Source: Scatosoma sp045660225
GTDB lineage: Bacteria > Bacillota > Clostridia > Christensenellales > Borkfalkiaceae
NCBI GenBank assembly: GCA_045660225.1
Contig: JAZRDK010000113.1
Span: 1 to 34,669, forward strand
Reading direction: 5' to 3'
DNA length: 34,669 bases
The notes beneath the pieces are model-generated. The model was not told the DNA's origin and did not search any database. It saw nothing but the letters and a program-made list of their open reading frames with translations. Shown piece by piece: positions 1 to 6,207 of the stretch. Within the stretch, counting starts at the first letter, position 1. The number at the start of each line of letters is the position of its first letter. The translations under genes and the position numbers were made by a program.

Positions 1-1167
1 GCAGGCCCGGACGGCGTTTTCATTTGCGACGATTGCGTAGAAATTTGCAAGTCTATGATGGACGAAATGCAGGCGAAAACCTCAACGCAAGAAAACGTGC
101 CTTTGAAAAAACCCGCCGAACTCAAAGCGGAGCTGGACAAATATATTATCGGTCAGGACAAAGCGAAACGCGTTTTGTCCGTTGCGGTGTACAATCATTA
201 CAAGCGCATCAACGCGTCGGTGAAAAAGGAAGACGACGGCGTGGAAATCGAGAAGAGCAACGTCCTTCTTCTCGGCCCAACGGGTAGCGGTAAAACGCTG
301 CTCGCGAGAACGCTTGCAAAAATTTTGAACGTACCCTTCGCAACGTCGGACGCAACGACGCTCACCGAAGCAGGCTACGTCGGCGAAGACGTAGAAAATA
401 TCTTGTTAAAGCTCATTCAAAACGCCGATTACGACGCCGAACGCGCGCAACGCGGTATTATTTATATCGACGAAATCGACAAAATCGCGAGAAAGAGCGA
501 AAACGTTTCCATCACGCGCGACGTTTCGGGTGAAGGCGTTCAACAAGCGCTTTTGAAAATCATCGAAAGCACGACGGCAAACGTTCCCCGGCAAGGCGGT
601 AGAAAGCACCCCAACCAAGAATGTTTGCGTTTGGACACCACCAACATTTTGTTCATTTGCGGCGGCGCGTTCGTCGGGCTTGATAAAATCGTTTCTTCTC
701 GCAAGGACGACACCACGCTGGGCTTTGGCGGCAAGGTAAAACTGGGCGAAAACGAAGCGGATTATTCCGTTTTGGACGACGTGAAACCGCAGGATTTGAC
801 AAAATTCGGGTTAATTCCCGAATTCGTGGGCAGATTGCCTATCGTCGTCAACCTTGACCCGTTGGACGAAACGGCGCTCGTCAAGATTTTAACCGAACCC
901 AAAAACGCAATCATCAAGCAGTACCAAAAGTTGGTGGGCTATGACGGCGTAAAACTGACGGTGCAAGAGGACGCGGTGCGCGAAATCGCGCAGACGGCAA
1001 TCCGTTTGAAGACGGGGGCGCGCGGTTTGCGTACGATTATCGAAAACGTTATGACGGAAGTCATGTACCAAATCCCGTCCGAAGAGAACGTGGAAGAAGT
1101 CGTCATCACGAAGGAGTGCTTGACGGAAGGCGCGACGCCCAAACTCGTGTACAAGAAGGCAAGCTAA
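1..1167 (+). CDS. clpX: ATP-dependent Clp protease ATP-binding subunit ClpX (5' partial)
   Basis: ClpX is the AAA+ unfoldase that feeds substrates into the ClpP peptidase in the cytoplasm. The reading frame is open from base 1, so the gene starts upstream of the window; 388 codons are visible. Residues 8-16 (ICDDCVEIC) are the second half of the N-terminal C4 zinc finger, so only about 20-30 residues are missing. Walker A GPTGSGKT lies near visible residues 92-99, followed by the pore loop GYVGED, Walker B IIYIDEID, the RKH-type loop GRKHP and a C-terminal AAA small domain containing TGARGLR. The internal ATG at 55 is not the start, because it would remove the zinc finger. The gene ends at a hairpin shared with convergent queT. 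The family assignment is certain. Confidence 0.97.
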   Translation, partial: AGPDGVFICDDCVEICKSMMDEMQAKTSTQENVPLKKPAELKAELDKYIIGQDKAKRVLSVAVYNHYKRINASVKKEDDGVEIEKSNVLLLGPTGSGKTLLARTLAKILNVPFATSDATTLTEAGYVGEDVENILLKLIQNADYDAERAQRGIIYIDEIDKIARKSENVSITRDVSGEGVQQALLKIIESTTANVPRQGGRKHPNQECLRLDTTNILFICGGAFVGLDKIVSSRKDDTTLGFGGKVKLGENEADYSVLDDVKPQDLTKFGLIPEFVGRLPIVVNLDPLDETALVKILTEPKNAIIKQYQKLVGYDGVKLTVQEDAVREIAQTAIRLKTGARGLRTIIENVMTEVMYQIPSEENVEEVVITKECLTEGATPKLVYKKAS

Positions 1168-1182
1168 AAAAAAGTAAAATAA

Positions 1183-1217
1183 AAAACGGCGAGAACGTTC
1201 TCGCCGTTTTACTTTTT
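1183..1217. terminator. Bidirectional terminator between clpX and queT
   Basis: A perfect 14-base-pair inverted repeat (1183-1196 with 1197-1210) has A-rich sequence on the left and T-rich sequence on the right. It can therefore end both clpX (plus) and queT (minus). Confidence 0.85.
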
Positions 1218-1224
1218 TCAAAAT

Positions 1225-1743
1225 TTATGCGGTTTTGAATACGCGTTTGCACACCAAATACAAGGGCGTGCCTAAGGCGTACACCCAAACCGCCTGCGTG
1301 AAGGCAATCGAGCCGAAGTACGTGTAATACGCCACCAAAAGGCTTTGGTGGTTGTCCGCTTCGCCGAAGATAAACACCATAACAATCGGCAAAATCAAGG
1401 CGTTGAGAAGGACGGGGAAAAGTCCGCCGACAATGACCTTGTTCCAGTCCGTTTTGAAAAACCTGCCTACCATGTACGTGCCGAGTGATGCTAAAAGCGT
1501 CGTCATCGAGCCGATGGGCACGTCAAACGCGACGTACGGGGACGCGATATTCGACAGCGCGCAACCCACGAAAAGCGCGGGCACGGCTTCGGGGAAAAGC
1601 AGGGGTAAAAGACAAAGCGCCTCTGCAGGGCGGACCTGCACCGGTCCAAACGCAAAGGGCATAAAAGCATAGGTGAGTGCTACGTACAGCGCGCAAATGA
1701 TGCCTGCGCGACAAATCCGTTTCGTCGAAAACACGTTTTTCAT
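1225..1743 (-). CDS. queT: QueT family queuosine-precursor (preQ1) transporter
   Basis: A 172-residue, very hydrophobic protein with about five or six membrane segments. It carries the family signature around VRPAEALCLLPLLFPEAVPA and a following GCALSNI segment. QueT proteins (COG4708) are taken to be substrate-binding components of ECF-type importers for a queuosine precursor. The start ATG lies just after a weak GAGGT ribosome binding site that overlaps the 3' pseudoknot strand of the riboswitch upstream. No ECF energising genes or queuosine biosynthesis genes are in the window, so it probably uses a shared ECF module. The transporter assignment rests on sequence, and the riboswitch supports the substrate. 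Confidence 0.9.
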   Translation of the reverse strand: MKNVFSTKRICRAGIICALYVALTYAFMPFAFGPVQVRPAEALCLLPLLFPEAVPALFVGCALSNIASPYVAFDVPIGSMTTLLASLGTYMVGRFFKTDWNKVIVGGLFPVLLNALILPIVMVFIFGEADNHQSLLVAYYTYFGSIAFTQAVWVYALGTPLYLVCKRVFKTA

Positions 1744-1750
1744 AAGTTGT

Positions 1751-1803
1751 ACCTCGGTTTTTTTATTTTTATAAGGAAGTGTTTTACCGAAAACCTTCCT
1801 TTA
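1751..1803 (-). promoter_or_regulatory. preQ1-I-like riboswitch in the queT leader
   Basis: On the minus strand the leader reads AAGGAAG, a loop containing TCGG, ACA, CTTCCTT, ATAAAAATAAAAAAA, then CCGAGG. The first helix is AAGGAAG with CTTCCTT. The loop TCGG (within 1786-1790) can pair with CCGA (1754-1757) to form an H-type pseudoknot, with the A-rich strand lying in the groove. This is the order of parts in class I preQ1 riboswitches, including the CAC before the closing helix and the AUAAAAA run after it. The last pseudoknot strand overlaps the GAGG ribosome binding site, so ligand would block translation of queT. Recognised by eye; no covariance model was run. Confidence 0.72.
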
Positions 1804-1810
1804 CTCGCCT

Positions 1811-1840
1811 ATTATAGCACAAGAAAAAGCGAACTGTCAA
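1811..1840 (-). promoter_or_regulatory. Vegetative promoter of queT
   Basis: TTGACA (1835-1840) and TATAAT (1811-1816) on the minus strand with an 18-base spacer and an extended -10 TGC. Transcription would begin right at the riboswitch. Confidence 0.85.
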
Positions 1841-1853
1841 ACGTTTTTCGCGT

Positions 1854-2465
1854 TTAGCCACTGATTTTCGCGTCCGACTTTTCCGCGCGCTCCCATAAGA
1901 CGCAGGCAAGCGCGTCGGACAAAATTTCCGCCATGGAATAGACGAGATTTAGACGCGTCGTGTTGAAAAGCCCGTAATTTGCGAGCGATTTTTCGGCGAC
2001 GATACCCATTACGGATAAGTCGCCAAGCTCGCCAAGCCGTTTGTTTGCGCCCGCGCCTGGGCAAAGCGGTGTGTCGGACAGTTTCATAAGCCCCACGTCC
2101 CCCTTCTCGCCCACGGCGGCGTCCACGGCGACGATTTGTCTGTCGGGGTGCGTGGCTTGCAAAAAACCGCGCATATACTTGATTTCTTTCGCGGTGATAG
2201 GCGAAGACAGCGTGCCGTATAAAAAACTTGCCGTGCCCTGCGTTTTGTATTTGAGCATCGAGCCGACGATAGGCCCTAAAGAATCGCCGATGGCAAGGTC
2301 GCTTCCTATGCACACGACGACGGGCGAAAGGTCTTCTAAACGCGTACCTGCCCCCTTCTTTTTGCATTTTTCGCGGAAATTCGCGCGCAATAATTTGTCC
2401 AAAGCCATCGACGCGCCGTCCTGCGCCATCTTGTTGTAAACGTGAAACGAGTATTCCAAAACCAA
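1854..2465 (-). CDS. yyaC: YyaC family spore protein (DUF1256)
   Basis: A 203-residue protein of the YyaC/DUF1256 family, which is related in fold to the spore protease GPR and restricted to spore formers. Family motifs are VCIGSDLAIGDSLGPIVG (about residues 51-68), LYGTLSSPITA, VAVDAAVG and CPGAGANKRLGELGD. The apparent start is TTG at 2465 after AAAGGGCGG; the first ATG in frame would drop 12 residues. Residues 36-42 (KKKGAGTR) sit in a charged N-terminal linker and are encoded by a copy of the GGGGGCAGGTACG repeat. A sigma-F-like promoter lies 21 bases upstream, fitting forespore expression. There is no clear terminator before the queT promoter. Its biochemical role is not settled. Confidence 0.88.
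   Translation of the reverse strand: MVLEYSFHVYNKMAQDGASMALDKLLRANFREKCKKKGAGTRLEDLSPVVVCIGSDLAIGDSLGPIVGSMLKYKTQGTASFLYGTLSSPITAKEIKYMRGFLQATHPDRQIVAVDAAVGEKGDVGLMKLSDTPLCPGAGANKRLGELGDLSVMGIVAEKSLANYGLFNTTRLNLVYSMAEILSDALACVLWERAEKSDAKISG
2339..2355 (-). repeat. Dispersed repeat copy inside yyaC
   Basis: Minus strand GGGGGCAGGTACGCGTT, identical over 17 bases to the copies at 6191-6207 and 17579-17595. It is read in frame as GAGTR within the N-terminal linker of YyaC. Confidence 0.8.
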
Positions 2466-2485
2466 ACCGCCCTTTCTTTTTGTTA

Positions 2486-2515
2486 AAGTATTCCCAAGGG
2501 GTAGGGAAATTAAAC
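2486..2515 (-). promoter_or_regulatory. Sigma-F-type forespore promoter of yyaC
   Basis: On the minus strand GTTTA (2511-2515), 15 bases, then GGGAATACTT (2486-2495). This matches the Bacillus sigma-F pattern GYWTA, N15-16, GGNNANANTW at every defined position. No good vegetative promoter is seen in the same place. Confidence 0.6.
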
Positions 2516-2544
2516 GAAAACGTAAAATTATTTTTTAGAAAGCC

Positions 2545-2573
2545 TTGAAAATTTCACGCGCGCGTGTTATAAT
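2545..2573 (+). promoter_or_regulatory. Promoter of the CvpA-like gene
   Basis: TTGAAA, spacer atttcacgcgcgcgtgt (17 bases), TATAAT, with extended -10 TGT. The CGCGCG spacer closely resembles those of the promoters at 7728-7756 and 31146-31174. Confidence 0.8.
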
Positions 2574-2605
2574 AGAGAAAAGTTGGTATAATGGAAGGAG
2601 AACGT

Positions 2606-3322
2606 ATGGTACACTTAAACGCTTTGTTGGATGCGCATTGGTCAAACGGTGCGCTGGATATTGTTCTCGTCGTCGCGTTAATCATTATGGGTCTTCGTGG
2701 CGCGAAAAAAGGGTTAATCGGCTCGATAGTAGGCGTAGTGGCGACGATTGTGTCGCTCGTTATCGTCTTCACGCTCGCGCGACCTTTTTCCGAGTGGACG
2801 AACGGACTGTTTGGGCTTGGGGAATCCTTGAAGGCGTCGTTTACCGAATCGTTTTCGTCGAGAGAAGGTTTCAACATCGACATTTCGGGTGTTGGCGTGG
2901 AAACCGCGCTTGCGCAATACGAAATCCCTGAACTATTCGTCGGCTTTATTTTAGACAACTACGCAGGCGCGTCTTTGCCTGCAGGCACGACGATTGCGTC
3001 CCTGCTTGGCGAAGTTACCGCAGGCTGGGCAACGACCTTTATTTGCGGTATCGCGTTGTTCTTCTTGACGAAACTCGCTTTCCGTTTCTTAGGCGGTGTG
3101 TTGAACGGTGTCGTTAGCTGTATCCCCGTACTTGGACCGGTCAATGCGTTGCTCGGCTCGCTTATCGGCGTTTTAAAGCTTATCTTAATTTTAAGCGCAA
3201 TCTTGTCTTTCCTGTCGCTGATTCCCGTCATTTCCATCGGCGCGTACATCTCGCAAAGCGCCATTTTGGGTGCGCTTTACAACAACAATCCGCTGTTCGT
3301 TATCATCGGCTGGATTTTCTAA
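2606..3322 (+). CDS. CvpA family membrane protein
   Basis: A 238-residue integral membrane protein resembling the CvpA/colicin V production family (COG1286). The N-terminal helix begins at LDIVLVVALIIMGLRGAKKG, and the GLRGAKKGLIG turn is the typical family motif. About four or five hydrophobic segments follow, with a soluble-looking stretch around residues 60-110. The ATG at 2606 is preferred over the in-frame ATG at 2591 because AAGGAG lies seven bases before it. Monocistronic, with its own promoter and a strong terminator. CvpA-like proteins of Firmicutes have no agreed biochemical function. Confidence 0.75.
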   Translation: MVHLNALLDAHWSNGALDIVLVVALIIMGLRGAKKGLIGSIVGVVATIVSLVIVFTLARPFSEWTNGLFGLGESLKASFTESFSSREGFNIDISGVGVETALAQYEIPELFVGFILDNYAGASLPAGTTIASLLGEVTAGWATTFICGIALFFLTKLAFRFLGGVLNGVVSCIPVLGPVNALLGSLIGVLKLILILSAILSFLSLIPVISIGAYISQSAILGALYNNNPLFVIIGWIF

Positions 3323-3336
3323 ACGCAGAAAAAATA

Positions 3337-3370
3337 AGCGCCCTTTCCGTTGTGGAAAGGGCGCTTTTTC
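3337..3370 (+). terminator. Terminator of the CvpA-like gene
   Basis: A 12-base-pair perfect stem AGCGCCCTTTCC (3337-3348) with its complement (3354-3365), a five-base loop and a T run. Confidence 0.93.
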
Positions 3371-3402
3371 ACGCCTTTTTATACAAATATACGCAAAACT
3401 TT

Positions 3403-3865
3403 TGTGGATAACTGTGCATAACTTTTGCCCGTTTTGCAAAAAAGAACGTTTGTTTGTGGATAAACCGCCTGTTTTTTGCACAAAGTTTTCGTTTTTCACG
3501 AAAAACTGTCTAAAAATTGCAAATTCAATAATCGTTATCCCCAAAAAAATAAGCAAACGGCCGTTTACAAAAATAGAAAAATAGCCGAGTTATCCACAGA
3601 AAAACGTGGGTTTTCCGCGGAAAATACGGGAAATCCCCAGGATTTCCGTTTTTATACTATTGTTCAATAATCAAAGTTATCCACAAAATACGCTTTGCCT
3701 ACCTTGATAACCCTTACTTATCCACATTTTCCCTGTTTTTTACGGGTTATATACAGCGCGAGCGGTATGTTTCGCCCCCGTTCGACAAAGATAGACGGCG
3801 TTTGCGCAAAGCAGGTGTGGATAACTTGTACCCCGTTTTTGCAAGGCGTTCGGTTTGGTGGATAA
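3403..3865. other. oriC: DnaA-box cluster, candidate replication origin
   Basis: A gene-free stretch between a terminator and a convergent gene end. Perfect TTATCCACA boxes occur on the plus strand at 3590-3598, 3677-3685 and 3718-3726, and as the complement at 3403-3411, 3455-3463 and 3816-3824. One-mismatch boxes lie at 3413-3421, 3535-3543 and 3857-3865. Left boxes point one way, the central four the other way, and the right two back again. The part from about 3470 to 3590 is A+T rich. Beside the box at 3590-3598 the minus strand reads CTCGG then CTATTTTTCTATTTTTG, which loosely resembles the GC patch plus DnaA-trio arrangement of bacterial unwinding sites. The density of boxes is what an origin shows, but dnaA and dnaN are not in the window. 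A DnaA-titration or regulatory cluster is the alternative. Confidence 0.75.
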
Positions 3866-3867
3866 AA

Positions 3868-5073
3868 TCAGCGTACGCCGTGGAAAACCACGGATACGTC
3901 CGCCGTCGTTTGCGAAAGTACGACGTCCTTATAATTTCGGTGCTTGCGCTTGCCGTATTTTATCAGTTTGTCGCGTACCCCGAACAAATCACAACCTACG
4001 CGCTTGGCTTTTTCAAACGCGGACACGATTTCCGCCGTCAACCGCTTTTGCGCGCTGTCGAACACGCCGAAAGGTACGTCGCCGGCATCCGCCAACTCGT
4101 CCACGGGCAGAGAGCGAGAGTAATCCAGCACGCCTGCCGACAGGTTTAGGCGTATTTTTAGGCGCGCGTCCCCGTGTTCGCCGACGTCGAGTTTCGTTTT
4201 GCCGTCGTTGTTTTTAATCGACAGCGTACAGCTTGCGCCGTTTGCGTCCACCGAATAATCGGCAAGCCGAAGGGTGTTTAGAACGGCGCTCGTGGCAAAG
4301 CTTTCCGACGGGGTCAGCGTTTCCTTCCATCTTCCGCCCACGAACAGGGCGGTTGATTGCGCGCTAAAGACGGGTTTATCCTTCCCCGATTGCTCGTTTT
4401 CGCGCCCTTGCGTACCGTCGTTGCCTTGCGACGCGTCCGCGCTGGCTTTCCCTATTTTCTCTTGTGCCGGCTCTCTTTTCACGACGGGGAGATAACCGCT
4501 TTGACTTTCGCTGAAATAACCGACGGCAAAATTTCGCAAGGACGACGGCATTGCCGAGCCCACCCTTTCGGCGTGCTTAGAAAGAATTTTCGAGAGCGCG
4601 GTGGCGCTGGACGGGTCGACGAGCGCCGTCGTATTCAAAACGTCCTTGGCTAAACCGTGGCAAACGGCGACCTGGCAGTTGTCGGACAGGTATTCGTCCA
4701 AAAGAAAGAAATCGAGCGCGTCGAAAACGTTTTCCTGCGCCGTGTTTTCGCCCAACAAAATTAGGTTGCAAAACACGAGCTTTGGATACCAACCCGTTTT
4801 CGAATTGATTTGGTCGAAGGCTTCCGCAACCGTGTTTCCACGGCTGACAAGTTGGACGGCTTGCGTGGCTTTGCCCTGCTTGGACGATTGCGGAATTGCG
4901 ATTTGCGACGTTACGATAAACTGAGCGCCTTCGCGGTCGATGCCAGCCGCCATAACGATGGCGGTTTTTTGCACGTCGATTAAGCCGAAGTTGTTAGAGA
5001 AAAACAAAAACGCCAAAAAGACGATGATAAATAGATAATATCTGACGGTATTTTTTGCGTGGGCGCTATGCAA
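3868..5073 (-). CDS. GerA-type spore germination protein, C subunit (Ger(x)C family)
   Basis: The 401-residue third subunit of a germinant receptor, acting at the spore inner membrane. The start is TTG at 5073, seven bases after AAAAGGAG and overlapping the end of the B-subunit gene by eight bases (TTGCATAG), so translation is coupled. A hydrophobic segment at about residues 12-30 is followed by the family motif IVMAAGIDREG, then the SRGNTVAEAFDQI, KLVFCNLILLGE and FFLLDEYLSDNCQVAV regions and the C-terminal domain of GerAC proteins. Family members are normally lipoproteins with a Cys next to the hydrophobic stretch. Here the position reads FFSNNFGLIDV with no cysteine, so the protein should be membrane-anchored rather than lipidated. 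The middle (about residues 210-235) is a low-complexity hydrophilic linker. Confidence 0.9.
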   Translation of the reverse strand: MHSAHAKNTVRYYLFIIVFLAFLFFSNNFGLIDVQKTAIVMAAGIDREGAQFIVTSQIAIPQSSKQGKATQAVQLVSRGNTVAEAFDQINSKTGWYPKLVFCNLILLGENTAQENVFDALDFFLLDEYLSDNCQVAVCHGLAKDVLNTTALVDPSSATALSKILSKHAERVGSAMPSSLRNFAVGYFSESQSGYLPVVKREPAQEKIGKASADASQGNDGTQGRENEQSGKDKPVFSAQSTALFVGGRWKETLTPSESFATSAVLNTLRLADYSVDANGASCTLSIKNNDGKTKLDVGEHGDARLKIRLNLSAGVLDYSRSLPVDELADAGDVPFGVFDSAQKRLTAEIVSAFEKAKRVGCDLFGVRDKLIKYGKRKHRNYKDVVLSQTTADVSVVFHGVR

Positions 5074-6166
5074 GGGCGTTCTCCTTTTTAGTGGTTTTGG
5101 GTAGAAAAAGGCAAAAACAGGGTAGCAGGTACGAGATGACGACAAAAACGGGGCTTAGCGGACCGCTAAAAAACCGATAAAAGGCGTCGTAACTGCGGTT
5201 GAAAAACAGGACGAAGAAAAAGGCGGAAAGGTTGATGCAAAAGGACGGCAGAGTTCTCTTGCTTGTAGAAAAAAGCGACGAAGTCAGTTCCGTGGCGTAA
5301 GCGAGCGGAAGGGCGGTGTAGAAAAGTAGCGTCGTGGAGAGAAGGTATACAAACACCAAGTCGATTCTACCGACGACGGACAGCGCGGGGAAATATTGCG
5401 CGATTTTGGAAAATGCGTAATGCTCGCGCGGGGCAATCGTAGAAAAGATGCCGAAAAACACGGCGAAAAACAGCAGGCAAAGCCCTGCGCCCACGCCATA
5501 GCCCGCCATAATTTTCTTACCGTCGCCTTTTTCGTAACGGAAATGCAAAAACAAGGGCAAAAGCAGGGCTACGTCGGAAAAATGTGGCGTTGTTTTTAAG
5601 ACGGCGCGTAGGCTTTGCGACGCTTTCGTGCCGAAAAAGGGCAAAAGCGTCGTAAAATCCGCTTCGAACAACGACATCAAGAGCAGGGCAATGAAAGGCA
5701 GTAAAAACAAAAACAGGCACAAGTCGGCGCACCTACCCACCGCTTTTATCCCTTTCGTCGACACAAACGCGCTGACCAGGAAGAAAAATCCGAAGGAAAA
5801 GGTTGTCGGCGCGGTGTCAAAATAGACGGCGTAGACGAATTTTTCAAAATCTAAAAGGGGCAACACCGACGCAAGCAAATAATAGACGGCAAACAGCGCG
5901 TACCATACGGGCGTTGCCCTGCCAAAGACGGCGGATAGGCGTTGGTGTAAGGTCGCCTTCGACGACGAAAGCGCAAGAAGCAGGCACAAAAGAACCAACG
6001 CCTGCAACGAAAACTGGATAAGAGCAGGCAACAACAAATCACCCTTGGCGTAGCGCGCCAAAAGGGACGGAAGTTCCATCAATTTGCCCATAGGCAGCAA
6101 GAAGGCGCAGACAAAGGCGATTTGTCTTGGATACGGCGCGGTGTCGGTTTTGGATAAAGAACTCAT
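5066..6166 (-). CDS. GerA-type spore germination protein, B subunit (GerAB family permease)
   Basis: The 366-residue second subunit of the germinant receptor, a ten-helix APC-superfamily-like permease thought to bind the germinant in the inner spore membrane. Visible family features are GKLMELPSLLARYAKGD near residue 27, the LFEADFTTLLPFFG region, VALLLPLF and FSKIAQYFPALSVVGRIDLVFVYL, where the RID tripeptide is typical. The ATG at 6166 is preceded by AAAGGAG. It begins 22 bases after the A-subunit stop and overlaps the C-subunit start, in the standard A-B-C order. Confidence 0.93.
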   Translation of the reverse strand: MSSLSKTDTAPYPRQIAFVCAFLLPMGKLMELPSLLARYAKGDLLLPALIQFSLQALVLLCLLLALSSSKATLHQRLSAVFGRATPVWYALFAVYYLLASVLPLLDFEKFVYAVYFDTAPTTFSFGFFFLVSAFVSTKGIKAVGRCADLCLFLFLLPFIALLLMSLFEADFTTLLPFFGTKASQSLRAVLKTTPHFSDVALLLPLFLHFRYEKGDGKKIMAGYGVGAGLCLLFFAVFFGIFSTIAPREHYAFSKIAQYFPALSVVGRIDLVFVYLLSTTLLFYTALPLAYATELTSSLFSTSKRTLPSFCINLSAFFFVLFFNRSYDAFYRFFSGPLSPVFVVISYLLPCFCLFLPKTTKKENALA

Positions 6167-6185
6167 AATAAACGTACTCCTTTTT

Positions 6186-6207
6186 CGTTCAACGCGTACC
6201 TGCCCCC
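6186..6207 (-). repeat. Dispersed repeat copy at the 3' end of the GerA A-subunit gene
   Basis: The minus strand carries GGGGGCAGGTACG followed by CGTTGAACG, the longest single-arm copy in the window. The TGA within it is the stop codon of the A-subunit gene, so the repeat supplies its last residues (GAGTR). Confidence 0.85.

Noticed and set aside
3270..3670. Short open frames in the DnaA-box region
   Set aside because: Composition is skewed to K, F and N, they run through the terminator and boxes, and no start signals are seen.
3878..3893. CCGTGG-AAAA-CCACGG hairpin near the end of the GerA C-subunit gene
   Set aside because: It lies inside coding sequence before the stop and has no T run, so it is not a convincing terminator.
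5124..5140. GCAGGTACGAGATGACG in the GerA B-subunit gene
   Set aside because: Only partly like the repeat, without the G run, and inside a hydrophobic helix; chance is likely.
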